NCBI GenBank assembly: GCA_964411125.1
Contig: CAYPJU010000021.1
Coordinates: 1-64,000, forward strand
DNA length: 64,000 nucleotides
Direction: 5' to 3'
Source of the DNA: JBFIHF01 sp964411125
GTDB taxonomy: Bacteria > Myxococcota_A > Bradymonadia > Bradymonadales > Bradymonadaceae
Shown: in pieces, positions 34,058-42,786 of the stretch
Layout of the letters: every line of letters starts with the position of its first letter
How positions within the stretch are numbered: position 1 is the first letter of the stretch
Position numbers and translations under genes: made by a program
Notes under the pieces: model-generated
What the model was told of the DNA's origin: nothing
The model's input: only the letters and a program-made list of their open reading frames with translations
Database searches by the model: none

Positions 34058-35356
34058 ATGCTGAACGATTCCAGCCAGTGCGAAATCATCGATATCGTGG
34101 CGCGCGAGATCCTCGACAGCCGCGGAAATCCGACCGTCGAATGCGACGTCTTTCTCGCCGGCGGTGCGGTGGGTCGTGCAGCCGTGCCGAGCGGCGCCTC
34201 GACCGGAGAACACGAGGCCGTGGAGCTTCGTGACGGCGACGACGATCGCTACCTCGGCAAGGGAGTGCTCAAGGCTGTCGAGAACGTCGACGCCGTCATC
34301 GCTCCCGAAATCATCGGGCTCGATGCGCGCGACCAGGAGTACATCGACCGCTTGATGCTCGAGCTCGACGGAACGCCGAACAAAGGGAAGCTCGGCGCGA
34401 ACGCCGTACTCGCGGTTTCGTTGGCCGTCGCCAAGGCGGCGTCGGAATCGCTCGAACTGCCGCTCTACCGCTACGTCGGGGGTGTGCGTGCGTCGACGTT
34501 GCCGGTCCCGATGATGAACATCATCAACGGCGGGTCCCACGCCGACAACAGCGTCGACATCCAGGAGTTCATGGTGATGCCGGTCGGCGCGAACAGCATC
34601 CGCGAAGCAGTCCGCTGTGGCGCCGAGATCTTCCACGCGCTCAAGTCGGTCCTCAAGAAGGACGGCCACGTCACCGCCGTCGGCGACGAGGGTGGGTTCG
34701 CTCCGAACCTCGGTTCGAACAGCGAAGCGCTCGACTACATCATGCGCGCAATCGACGCGGCGGGCTACGACGCAGGGAGCGAGGTGGTCCTCGCGCTCGA
34801 TGTCGCCGCGAGCGAGTTTTACGACAAGTCCAAGGGATACGTGCTCGCCGGCGAGGGGAAAACGTTCGACGCGGCGGGGCTGGTCGATTTCTACGCGGAG
34901 TTGGTCGAGAAGTACCCCATCGCTTCGATAGAAGACGGGCTGGACGAGAACGACTGGGACGGTTGGCTAACGCTGACCGAACAGCTCGGCGACCGGATCC
35001 AGTTGGTTGGCGACGACCTCTTCGTGACCAACACGGAGCGGCTCGCGTCGGGCATCGATCGCGGAGTCGCGAACTCCATTCTCGTGAAGGTGAACCAGAT
35101 CGGGACGCTGACGGAGACGCTCGAAGCGGTCGAGTTGGCCCATCGCAACGGTTACACGTCCGTCCTGAGCCACCGTTCGGGCGAAACGTCAGACACGACG
35201 ATCGCTCACCTCGCGGTCGCGGTGGGCAGCGGGCAGATCAAGACCGGTTCGCTGTCGCGTTCCGACCGCGTCGCGAAGTACAACGAGCTCATCCGGATCG
35301 AAGAAGAGCTCGACGTGCTCGCCTACTACCCAGGCGCGGCGGCTCTTCGAGTCTGA
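34058..35356 (+). CDS. eno: Enolase
   Basis: Enolase interconverts 2-phosphoglycerate and phosphoenolpyruvate in glycolysis and gluconeogenesis. The 432-residue product has AREILDSRGNPTVE at the N-terminus, the flexible loop SGAST(GEHE) and MPVPMMNIINGGSHADN. The Mg ligands are present in LALDVAASEF, SIEDGLDE and GDDLFVTN. The C-terminal LSHRSGETSDTTIAHLAVA carries the catalytic region. I chose the ATG at 34058 because GGAG lies six bases upstream, inside the codons of an alternative start at 34046. The gene stands alone on the plus strand and is convergent with the kinase gene. Confidence 0.97.
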   Translation: MLNDSSQCEIIDIVAREILDSRGNPTVECDVFLAGGAVGRAAVPSGASTGEHEAVELRDGDDDRYLGKGVLKAVENVDAVIAPEIIGLDARDQEYIDRLMLELDGTPNKGKLGANAVLAVSLAVAKAASESLELPLYRYVGGVRASTLPVPMMNIINGGSHADNSVDIQEFMVMPVGANSIREAVRCGAEIFHALKSVLKKDGHVTAVGDEGGFAPNLGSNSEALDYIMRAIDAAGYDAGSEVVLALDVAASEFYDKSKGYVLAGEGKTFDAAGLVDFYAELVEKYPIASIEDGLDENDWDGWLTLTEQLGDRIQLVGDDLFVTNTERLASGIDRGVANSILVKVNQIGTLTETLEAVELAHRNGYTSVLSHRSGETSDTTIAHLAVAVGSGQIKTGSLSRSDRVAKYNELIRIEEELDVLAYYPGAAALRV

Positions 35357-35393
35357 CAGGCGCCCGCGACGGGACGTCACTCCGGAATCGCGC

Positions 35394-36332
35394 CTACGCC
35401 AGCCGAGGGAGAAGGCCCCAATCTGTCACGGGATCTTTGCTCGGGCCGAGGTGCTCGACCCGCGCCCGGTAACCCTCTCGGTCCGCGATTTCGTCGAGCG
35501 CGTCGAGCAACTCCGTCGCGTCCGGCGGACGCATCTTCGGGTCTTTGCGCAGCAAGCTCTCGACGAGCCCGATGAGCTCTCGCGGAACCTCCGAGCCCAC
35601 CGTGTCGGTCAGGGGCTCGACCGACTCGTAGAGATGCTTCTTCGCCACCTCGAGCCTCGATGTTCCTCGAAACGGGGGCACCCCTCGCAACATTTCGTAC
35701 CCGATCACCCCTAGCGAATAGAGGTCACCGCGAAGGTCGATCTCCTCGTTTCGGAAGACCTCCGGGGGCATGTAGGTGATGGTCCCCGGGGCGGTTCCGA
35801 GATCGGTGATCTCCGAGGTGGCGTTGTGGTCGCGCACCAGGCCGAAGTCGAGAATCTTGACCCGCACGGTGTGGTCGGACTTCGGCTTGAGCTTGAGGTT
35901 CGAAGGCTTGAGGTCACGGTGAACGATGCCGACTTCGTGAGCGGCTTGCAGGCCGCGAGAGGTCTCCTGGAGTACGCGCACCGCGAGGCCCGGAGGAAGG
36001 CGGCCGTGATCCAGCAGCGTCGACAGGTCATCTCCGGTCGCGAGCTCCATGGCGACGAAGAGAAGCCCGAGCTGCATGTCGCGGTCGAACGCGTAAAGCC
36101 GAACGATGTTTCGGCTGCGGACGCGCGCGAGGGTCTCGGCTTCCCGGAGGAACCGCTCCGGTGCTGCGGGATCGGCGATGTTTCGCCGCATGATCTTCAG
36201 GGCGACGAGACGGTCCTCGGCGAGGTCTTCGGCGGCGTAGACATCGCCCATTCCGCCCTCCCCCACCTTGATGAGGATGCGGTAGCGGTCGGCGACGTAT
36301 CTCCCGACCATGGGGTCACCGTCGATATCCAT
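35394..36332 (-). CDS. Eukaryotic-type serine/threonine protein kinase
   Basis: The 312-residue product is a compact kinase domain with little else. It has the glycine loop GEGGMGDVY (24-32), the ATP lysine Lys46 (VALKIM), HRDLKPSN with Asp140, DFG (162-164), the GTITYMPPEV substrate segment and the DLYSLGVIGYEML helix. All residues needed for activity are present. No transmembrane helix or PASTA domain is seen, so it should be soluble, with any sensor on a partner. It is the last gene of the minus-strand run that contains a PP2C phosphatase at 38887. Three bases separate it from the gene upstream. Confidence 0.93.
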   Translation of the reverse strand: MDIDGDPMVGRYVADRYRILIKVGEGGMGDVYAAEDLAEDRLVALKIMRRNIADPAAPERFLREAETLARVRSRNIVRLYAFDRDMQLGLLFVAMELATGDDLSTLLDHGRLPPGLAVRVLQETSRGLQAAHEVGIVHRDLKPSNLKLKPKSDHTVRVKILDFGLVRDHNATSEITDLGTAPGTITYMPPEVFRNEEIDLRGDLYSLGVIGYEMLRGVPPFRGTSRLEVAKKHLYESVEPLTDTVGSEVPRELIGLVESLLRKDPKMRPPDATELLDALDEIADREGYRARVEHLGPSKDPVTDWGLLPRLA

Positions 36333-36335
36333 CCG

Positions 36336-36908
36336 TCACTCTTCCTGGTCGCTGCCGACCGAATCGACGTCCGCCCCTTTGGGAGCAGGCTCTCGTCTTG
36401 CGGGAGTGAGTCGAGAAACCACGTCAATGCCGACGTTGCCGAACCGCCCCCCGACTCGGGCGTAGACCCCGATTTTCCCGACATTTGGGTCGTAGACGAC
36501 GAGGGGCTGAAACGGGATGTTGAAAAGCGAAAGGTGGACGCGGACCATCTCTTCCTCGACGCGAGCCCCCCCACCGCGGCGGGCGACCCAGAGTCCCACC
36601 ATCGGAAGTTCTGGTTCGCTCCGCAGATACTGGTCGGCCGCCTGGCGAGTGGTGGCGTAGAGCTCTTCCATCGTTTCGACGCGACCGAATCCGCTGAAAC
36701 CGGTGACCTCCACGAACCCGCCCTCGTCGGCGATGCGGAATCCCCCCGTGAGCACAGCGATCGCCGACGTCCCGGCGGAGGGGTGTTCGGAAGCGAAGAC
36801 GAGCTCCTCGACGGCGTCCTGATAGAACACGAACCTCAGGTGTTCGTCCCCCGGGCTTCCGAGGGAACGGACGCTGAGTTCGGGATCGTCCGATGGAGGG
36901 ATGGGCAC
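36336..36908 (-). CDS. Hypothetical protein, possibly a degenerate MPN/JAB-fold domain
   Basis: This 190-residue frame starts at a GTG (36908) five bases after the upstream stop and ends three bases before the kinase gene. It has no signal peptide. The order of features recalls the JAB/MPN deubiquitinase fold: EELVFASEHP, a glycine-rich strand, VEVTGF, then VGLWVARRGGG (104-114), FNIPFQPLVVYDP (129-141) and GKIGVYAR. In active JAMM enzymes the central strand reads WYHSHP with a downstream S-x2-D; here the histidines are replaced by Val and Arg, so a metal site is absent. The fold match is my reading by eye and may be wrong. A strongly charged tail (AP(K)GADVDSVG) ends the protein. Confidence 0.5.
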   Translation of the reverse strand: MPIPPSDDPELSVRSLGSPGDEHLRFVFYQDAVEELVFASEHPSAGTSAIAVLTGGFRIADEGGFVEVTGFSGFGRVETMEELYATTRQAADQYLRSEPELPMVGLWVARRGGGARVEEEMVRVHLSLFNIPFQPLVVYDPNVGKIGVYARVGGRFGNVGIDVVSRLTPARREPAPKGADVDSVGSDQEE

Positions 36909-36913
36909 GTCGC

Positions 36914-38173
36914 TCAGCGAGGTCGGATGGCGCTGAAGGCGAGGGAGCTGATGCGATCGGTAGGCTGGATTTCCCGCGACTTGGGATCGACCTCCCATGT
37001 GACGCTTCGTTCGTCCTGCTCGCCGATCTTGTAGACGTATTTGATGGCGTACTTCCCGTCGCCGGCGACCGGACGCCAACTGCAGAATCGCTCTTCCTTG
37101 CACTTCTCGAACTGTTCCGAACCTTCGGAGCGTGCGGTCAGCAACCACTCCAGCGACTCGATGACCTCGGTCTCGTCGAGCACCGTGGCGAGGGCATCGC
37201 ATCGTGCTCGGTTCTTCGAAGCACGGCATTGTTTCTTCGCGGGGCCCACCCATCGGCTCCCGCGAGCCTTGGGGTCGTAGGAAGACGGCATGATGCTCAC
37301 ACGCTCCCGGTCGAAGTCCTCGCCGACTCGCATGATGCTCGCGGCCTGAAGGTTGACGGGCTTGAGCGCCTTCGCGTCGAAGTCGAACTCGAACTCGGCG
37401 TAGACGGGTTCCCCACCCTGAATCCACTGGAAGTACGCCTTGAAGAGGCTCCCCCGGTCGTGGTCGATGGTCCATCCCTCGATGGTGTCTTTCTCGTCAG
37501 TCTCGCTCTGCTGCTCGAAGTAGACGAGGAGCGCCCCGGCGAGAGACATGCCGCCGTCGAAGCGGTGGTTGGCGATGGCGGAGACGATCTGCTTCTTCTT
37601 GTCGTAGTACTCCGACTCCATCTGCTGCTTGGGGTTCTCGGCGACCTTGGCCGGCAGGTTCTTCGGAACCACCCGGCGGTTCTTCAGGTCGACGAGCCAC
37701 GCGGGGCCGACCATGATGTCGGCGTCCTTGAAGACATAGCGGACGAGGAAGAACGAGGGGCCGTATTTGGTCTCGCCCCACCACTGGGCCCTCCACCCGA
37801 CGCGTTCGCCCTGGACCTTGAGGATCTCCTTGGCGAACTTGTCGTTCTCCATGACCGCGCCGATCATCGGCTCGATTTCGGGCTCCTCGGCCTCGTCGTC
37901 CTTTTTCTTTTTCTTCTTCTTGTTCTTCGCTTCTTCCTCGGTCTCGGGGAAGACCGGTTCGGTGACGGCGACCCGTTTGACGAGCGCGATGGCTGCGTCA
38001 CCTTTGTCCGCCCAGGGATTGATGATCTCCTCGGCCTCCTCCTCGACGAAGACGGTCTCGACGACGGTGGTCTCCGCTTCGCGGGTGAGCTCGTAGACGA
38101 TGAACGCGCCCAGCCCGACGACGGCGAGGACGATAATCCCGAGTACGATCTGCAGTATCGTGCGTGTTTCCAT
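36914..38173 (-). CDS. Membrane-anchored protein with poly-lysine stretch, unknown function
   Basis: The 419-residue product has one N-terminal transmembrane helix (about 7-28, TILQIVLGIIVLAVVGLGAF). A Glu-rich segment follows, then a run of seven lysines (codons 37921-37901) ahead of a DDEAEEPEIE stretch. The rest, about 320 residues, is mostly soluble with no family I recognise. Single cysteines near CRASKNRARC and CKEERFC may pair. No signal peptidase site follows the helix, so the helix should act as an anchor. It sits between a lipoprotein gene and the MPN-like gene in the kinase/phosphatase run. Confidence 0.7.
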   Translation of the reverse strand: METRTILQIVLGIIVLAVVGLGAFIVYELTREAETTVVETVFVEEEAEEIINPWADKGDAAIALVKRVAVTEPVFPETEEEAKNKKKKKKKDDEAEEPEIEPMIGAVMENDKFAKEILKVQGERVGWRAQWWGETKYGPSFFLVRYVFKDADIMVGPAWLVDLKNRRVVPKNLPAKVAENPKQQMESEYYDKKKQIVSAIANHRFDGGMSLAGALLVYFEQQSETDEKDTIEGWTIDHDRGSLFKAYFQWIQGGEPVYAEFEFDFDAKALKPVNLQAASIMRVGEDFDRERVSIMPSSYDPKARGSRWVGPAKKQCRASKNRARCDALATVLDETEVIESLEWLLTARSEGSEQFEKCKEERFCSWRPVAGDGKYAIKYVYKIGEQDERSVTWEVDPKSREIQPTDRISSLAFSAIRPR

Positions 38174-38252
38174 CAGGCGACGAGTTTATCCCGAGGTGGT
38201 GGTGCGCGACAAGGCGCACCGCGGTGTGGATGCGATCGAGCGTGAGGAGGAT

Positions 38253-38984
38253 CTACCGCAGCTTGTAAACACGGAAATTGTCGAACGCGACCTCCGCGTC
38301 CCAGTTGCTGAACGCGAAATAGCTGTGGTCGCTCCCCTGAAGCGGCGCGGAGTCGCGGTACGTCATGAACGGCTCGCCGTCGACGAACCAGCGGACGGTC
38401 GAGTCTCGACGCTCGACCGCCATTCGGTAGGTTCGGTTTGTCTCGACCCCTACCGAGGCTCGTTCTTCTCGGTCATCTCCGTGTTCGTCGAGGCGGGCGA
38501 TGACGTCGAGGGAGTTGTTCCAGCCACCGAAGATGAGTACGTAGCCCGAAGCATGGTTGTCGCCGTCGCCGAAGATCTCGACCTTGAGGTCACCCACTTT
38601 GGTGAGCGCACGGGCGTCGAACTCCACCCGTACTCCGGACGGAAGGGGCCGCGTGAACCACAAGGGGTCGTTTCGAAGCTTGCTCCCTCGCAGCTCCCCG
38701 TCGACGATCTGCCACTTCCCGGCCCCTCCCTCACCCGTTCCGCGCTCCCAGTGGTCTCCCAGAGTTGCGGACTCGAAATCGTCGGTGTGGATGAGTTCGC
38801 CGCCCGTGGTCGGGGCGTTGCCGACCTCTCGGGTCTCGCAGCCCGCGGAGAGCACCGCGAGCGTCACGCCGAGCGCGGTGAAGACGTCAGGGAACTTCCT
38901 CGACGTTCTCGTCGACGACGTCGAGCTCCAAAGTGGAGTCGGATTCTTTCTGCGAAATGTTGGGTACGTCTCGGGTGCGTTCAC
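38253..38984 (-). CDS. ConA-like/DUF1080-like lipoprotein overlapping the phosphatase gene
   Basis: Downstream of a lipobox (VLSAGC) the product has a jelly-roll pattern of the 3-keto-disaccharide hydrolase (DUF1080) or laminin-G type. The pattern runs DDFESATLGDHWERG, a GKWQIVDGELRG strand, DLKVEIFGDGDNH, YRMAVERRDSTVRWFVDG and FAFSNWDAEVAFDNFRVYKL. Such domains bind or cut sugars. The start is uncertain. The GTG at 38984 gives a 33-residue polar leader before the hydrophobic core and overlaps the phosphatase gene by 98 bases. The only other in-frame start before the cysteine (GTG 38867) leaves too short a signal peptide. Confidence 0.6.
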   Translation of the reverse strand: MNAPETYPTFRRKNPTPLWSSTSSTRTSRKFPDVFTALGVTLAVLSAGCETREVGNAPTTGGELIHTDDFESATLGDHWERGTGEGGAGKWQIVDGELRGSKLRNDPLWFTRPLPSGVRVEFDARALTKVGDLKVEIFGDGDNHASGYVLIFGGWNNSLDVIARLDEHGDDREERASVGVETNRTYRMAVERRDSTVRWFVDGEPFMTYRDSAPLQGSDHSYFAFSNWDAEVAFDNFRVYKLR

Positions 38985-41004
38985 GGTCGTTGAAGCCCTT
39001 GTCCGCGTTGTGGTCGTCGGCGACGATGAGTTTCGTGCGCTTCAGCACTTGCGCTTGTGGTGTCGAGTCGCGCACGACGGAGGTCCCGGAAATCGGCTTT
39101 CCGATCCCGTTGGGTGCGTTGGACCTCTCTTTGGAGACGGTCCGATCGAGGGCGGCGTGTGTGCGCGCCTTGTCGTCGGGCTCGTGATCCATCTGCGCAG
39201 TCTGGCGCAGCGATGCTTCGTCTTCGAGGATGTCGCTCGGGACGATCTTGTCCCACGCCATCTCGTCGGCCAGAAAGGCGCTCCCGGCGGGGATGGTGTC
39301 CATGGCGGCGCTGCGGAGATCCTCGTCACCCATCGTCGAGTCGGGGTCGCTGAGTTCCATGTCGGCGACGGTGTCTCGGAGAGCGCGTCGAATCTTCGCG
39401 TCCCGTTCGTTGGGGACGGTGTCCTCGACCCGTGCCGAGGGATCGGCCACTGCCTTTGGCGGGGCGGGAGCCGGCTCGGAGGGCGAAGCATTCAGGGCAG
39501 CCGCCGCCCGCGGGCGGGCCGTGGCTGACGGCTTCGCTCCGTTGGTCGCCAGCGCGTCCCCGTGACGAGTACGCGGGCTGACTGGCTTGGTTCGTTTCGT
39601 GGCCACGTCGTCGTTCGTCGTGGAGCGCACCGTGTCGACAGCGCTCGGATCGATCGTCATCGCCCCCGTGGGCGGGGAAAGGAATTCACCGGAGACCGAA
39701 GAAGGCTGGTGCCCTTCGGCCTTCTTCCTGTCTTCGCTGAAGACCAGATTTCCCGACGGCGGCGTATGCTCGCCGGGGCCCTCCGCGCGGTCACCGAGCA
39801 GCGCTTCGTACGGCACTCCCCGCATTCGGTAGGAGAAGGTCTGCAGGAAGTTCCAGAGCAGCTTCACGGCGACGTTCGGGTCTCCGCGCAAGAGCTCCAT
39901 GAAGCGTGTCCGCGAGAAGAAGATGACCGACGAGTCCTCGACTGCTTCCGCGCCGTAGTTGGGCGGCGTGTCGTCGACGAGACAGATTTCTGCCAGCGCG
40001 TCCCCGGGGAGCAGCGTGGCGACGCCTCTCCCTCCTCGCATCACGCGGACCTTCCCGCTCACGATGACGAACATTCCCTCTGGATCTTTCTCCGCCTCGA
40101 CGATCCGATCGCCTGCTTCGAACTCCATGCGGCGCGTGACGTTGACGACCTTGAGCGTCTCTTTGTACGCCAGGTATTGGAAGTACGGCGTCGACTTGAG
40201 GAGCTCGATCGTCGCTTGGATATCGTGTTGTTGCGACGCATCCTCGCGGACGCGCACGACGATGGACGTGATGTTGTCTTTGCCCCCGCCGGCGTTGGCG
40301 AACTCTATCGACCGCTCGGTGATCTTGCGCGGCTCCTCGAGCTCCATGAGGTCGATGATGTGGTCGTCGTGCTTGAAGTATCCCGAGAGTCCATCGGAGC
40401 AGACCAGGAAGGAGTCTCCGCCCTGAACGTCGAGCTCGAACGTGTCGACCTCGACGTGTTCGTTCACACCCACCGCCCGGGTCACGGCGTTCTTGTGCGG
40501 CAGATGGTGTTCTTCACCCGGCTTGATCTTCCCGAGGCGAATCATCTCGTTGATCAGCGAGTGGTCCTCGGTGATCTGATGGATCTTCTCCTGCCGAAAC
40601 AGGTAGATCCTCGAGTCACCGACGTGGCCGATGAACGCACGACCATGGGCGAGCAGCAACGCGGAGCAGGTCGTGCCCATACCACGTTTGGCGCTGTCTT
40701 CCTGCGCCTCGTGGAAGATGCGAGCGCACGCTTCTTCGATCGCGTGCTCGAGGAGTTTGAGGACCGATTTTCGGTTCGCGAGGCTCTCGGAGTCCGCCTC
40801 CAACGCGTCGAATACTTCGCGGTGCGAAGAAACGACTTCACGGACGATCTGGACCCCCATGGCGCTCGCAACTTCACCAGCGGCGTGGCCTCCCATGCCG
40901 TCGCAGACGACGAACAGCTTCAGGCGCTTGTCGACGAGGAAGTTGTCTTCGTTGTGGTCTCGGACCCGACCGACGTCAGTCGTTGCCCAAAATTCGAGAT
41001 CCAT
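38887..41004 (-). CDS. PP2C-type protein phosphatase with cyclic-nucleotide-binding domain and long Thr-rich tail
   Basis: Residues 1-255 are a PP2C/PPM phosphatase. Its metal-site motifs are DHNEDN (16-21), CDGMGGHAAGE (34-44), GHVGDSR, CSDGLSGYF and GGKDNITSIVV. Residues of about 275-395 match a cNMP-binding domain with VSGKVRVMRGG and GVATLLPGDALAEI. The last 300 residues are low-complexity and charged, with recurrent D-T-(V/I) motifs that could be phosphorylated threonines. The protein would dephosphorylate Ser/Thr targets, possibly those of the kinase encoded six genes later in the same run, with a nucleotide or metabolite ligand as regulator. That pairing is inferred from position. Confidence 0.88.
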   Translation of the reverse strand: MDLEFWATTDVGRVRDHNEDNFLVDKRLKLFVVCDGMGGHAAGEVASAMGVQIVREVVSSHREVFDALEADSESLANRKSVLKLLEHAIEEACARIFHEAQEDSAKRGMGTTCSALLLAHGRAFIGHVGDSRIYLFRQEKIHQITEDHSLINEMIRLGKIKPGEEHHLPHKNAVTRAVGVNEHVEVDTFELDVQGGDSFLVCSDGLSGYFKHDDHIIDLMELEEPRKITERSIEFANAGGGKDNITSIVVRVREDASQQHDIQATIELLKSTPYFQYLAYKETLKVVNVTRRMEFEAGDRIVEAEKDPEGMFVIVSGKVRVMRGGRGVATLLPGDALAEICLVDDTPPNYGAEAVEDSSVIFFSRTRFMELLRGDPNVAVKLLWNFLQTFSYRMRGVPYEALLGDRAEGPGEHTPPSGNLVFSEDRKKAEGHQPSSVSGEFLSPPTGAMTIDPSAVDTVRSTTNDDVATKRTKPVSPRTRHGDALATNGAKPSATARPRAAAALNASPSEPAPAPPKAVADPSARVEDTVPNERDAKIRRALRDTVADMELSDPDSTMGDEDLRSAAMDTIPAGSAFLADEMAWDKIVPSDILEDEASLRQTAQMDHEPDDKARTHAALDRTVSKERSNAPNGIGKPISGTSVVRDSTPQAQVLKRTKLIVADDHNADKGFNDRERTRDVPNISQKESDSTLELDVVDENVEEVP

Positions 41005-41019
41005 GAATTCCCTCGACCG

Positions 41020-42786
41020 TCAAACGGACGGTTCGACCGAATCTGCCTGTTTCCAGGCCCGGGTGCGTACGAAGTTGAACAGCGTCAACAGGATTGACGC
41101 CGTCGGAACTGCCAGCAAGGCTCCCACCAGCCCATACGCGCTCTCCCCGGCGAGCAGCGCGAAGATGACGATGACTGGATGAATGTGCGCCGACGACCCG
41201 ATGATCTTCGGATTCAGGATGTTCGCCTCCAGACCGTGGATGAACAGGATCCATCCCAGCGCGAGGACTCCCTTCATGAACCCACCGGTCAAAGCGATGA
41301 GGACGATCGGGACCGTCGATAAAATCGTTCCAAAAACGGGTATCAACGACAGTATACCGGCAACAACTGCCAACAACACGCTAAATTTGACCCCCAGAAT
41401 CGCCAGCCCGACCCACGTCAGGAACCCATTCACCGCGCAGATCAGGAGCTGACCACGCACGACTCCCGAGAGCCCCCGCTCCATCTCTTTGAGCAGCACG
41501 TCGTAACCTCCCCGCATCTGTTGCGGGACGAGGCTTCGGAGGAACGCCATGACCCGCGGCAGGTCGATCGAGATGAAGGCGGCGACCATGAACGTGAGGA
41601 TCATCCCCACGAAGATGGCGAGAATCCCCACCAGCAGTTTCTGGGCGAACTCGATCAACCCCGAAATCCGCTCGCTCGAAGTCGAGATGGCGTCTTCGAG
41701 CAGCTGGTCCACACGCTTTTCGAGGTCGAACACCTCGTCGACCGACGGACCTACTTCGTCGACCGGGATGATGTTGGTCCGCTTGCGACGAATCACCCAC
41801 GCCTTGTCCTCGACCTGCTCGACCTCGATGGCGACGTCGTTGAGGTGAACTCGCAGCCCGCCCCGGCCGTCTTCGGTCACGACGAGCGCCGACTGTTCGT
41901 CCGTGAGTGCGTAGCTCCATCCCGTGGTCGTGAGCGCCTCCTCGAGCGTCATCTTCTCGGGGTCTTTGTCGTGGGTCGAGACGATGAAGGAGCCGACGGG
42001 TTCTCCCTGCACCATCTCCTCGCGCCAGAGGACGTCCATCGCAGCGGCGTGGCGCACCCGCGACATCGCGTTGCCGACCGCCGTCGCCGTCCTGGTCGCG
42101 GCGAGTCGCGCCTCGGCCACCTCCACTTTCGCGAGCGCCACCTTGTCCCCTCCCTCTTCGGCACGCACCGGAAGGTAGGACTTCAAGAATCCCTGCACTT
42201 CGCGGTTCACGCCGGGGAGCGTCTCGTTCCGAAAATCCGAGATGGTGTCCGGTGCTTCCTCGGCGAACCGAACGATCTCGGAGACGAACGTCGGGATGAT
42301 GAGGACCGACGCGAGCGAGACGACCAGGATGAAGACCAGATACACGAGGATGACGGCGACCCACCGCGGCAGACCACGCGGGTGCTCCGCACTCCGGCTG
42401 ACCCGACTCACGACCGGCTCCATCAGGAAGACGAGCGCGACGGCGAAGATGAATGGCAGCAGGATCGTGCGGAAGGTGATGACGAGCACCAGCATTGCCA
42501 GCAAGGCCGCCAGGGGGAAAGCGACCTCCCGTACGTTGGAGATCACCTGCCCTCCCGCTTCGACGGTCAACTGCTCGCGAAAGGTCTGCGCGATGCGGTC
42601 TCGGATCGGAACGGGCCGCTCGATCGAAGGGTCAGTGAGGTCTGCCGGGTAATGGTAGGTGTTCGATATGTCGGACGGTGCGACGTTCGGCACATCCTCG
42701 GGCCCCGCATCGGGCGAGATTACGGCGTCGAGCTCGGCGGATGCTTCGCTGGAGCCGGTGGGCCGATCTTTTGGGTCGTCCGTCAT
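41020..42786 (-). CDS. AI-2E family transporter with a large inserted domain
   Basis: The 588-residue product matches the AI-2E/PerM family of membrane exporters. Helix pairs occur near 88-125 and 140-170, and four more helices lie in the C-terminal 200 residues, including LEANILNPKIIGSSAHIHPV. The first 60 residues are a soluble acidic leader. Between the second and third helix groups there is an insert of about 140 residues (205-345), absent from ordinary family members of about 350 residues. Known members export autoinducer-2 or sodium or are uncharacterised, so the substrate is open. The ATG at 42786 overlaps the carA stop by four bases. Confidence 0.8.
   Translation of the reverse strand: MTDDPKDRPTGSSEASAELDAVISPDAGPEDVPNVAPSDISNTYHYPADLTDPSIERPVPIRDRIAQTFREQLTVEAGGQVISNVREVAFPLAALLAMLVLVITFRTILLPFIFAVALVFLMEPVVSRVSRSAEHPRGLPRWVAVILVYLVFILVVSLASVLIIPTFVSEIVRFAEEAPDTISDFRNETLPGVNREVQGFLKSYLPVRAEEGGDKVALAKVEVAEARLAATRTATAVGNAMSRVRHAAAMDVLWREEMVQGEPVGSFIVSTHDKDPEKMTLEEALTTTGWSYALTDEQSALVVTEDGRGGLRVHLNDVAIEVEQVEDKAWVIRRKRTNIIPVDEVGPSVDEVFDLEKRVDQLLEDAISTSSERISGLIEFAQKLLVGILAIFVGMILTFMVAAFISIDLPRVMAFLRSLVPQQMRGGYDVLLKEMERGLSGVVRGQLLICAVNGFLTWVGLAILGVKFSVLLAVVAGILSLIPVFGTILSTVPIVLIALTGGFMKGVLALGWILFIHGLEANILNPKIIGSSAHIHPVIVIFALLAGESAYGLVGALLAVPTASILLTLFNFVRTRAWKQADSVEPSV

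Noticed and set aside
38865..38867. GTG as start of the ConA-like lipoprotein
   Set aside because: It would leave only nine residues before the lipobox cysteine, too short for a signal peptide, and has no ribosome site.
39562..41097. Plus-strand open frame of 511 codons
   Set aside because: Antisense to the PP2C gene, which has complete catalytic motifs.
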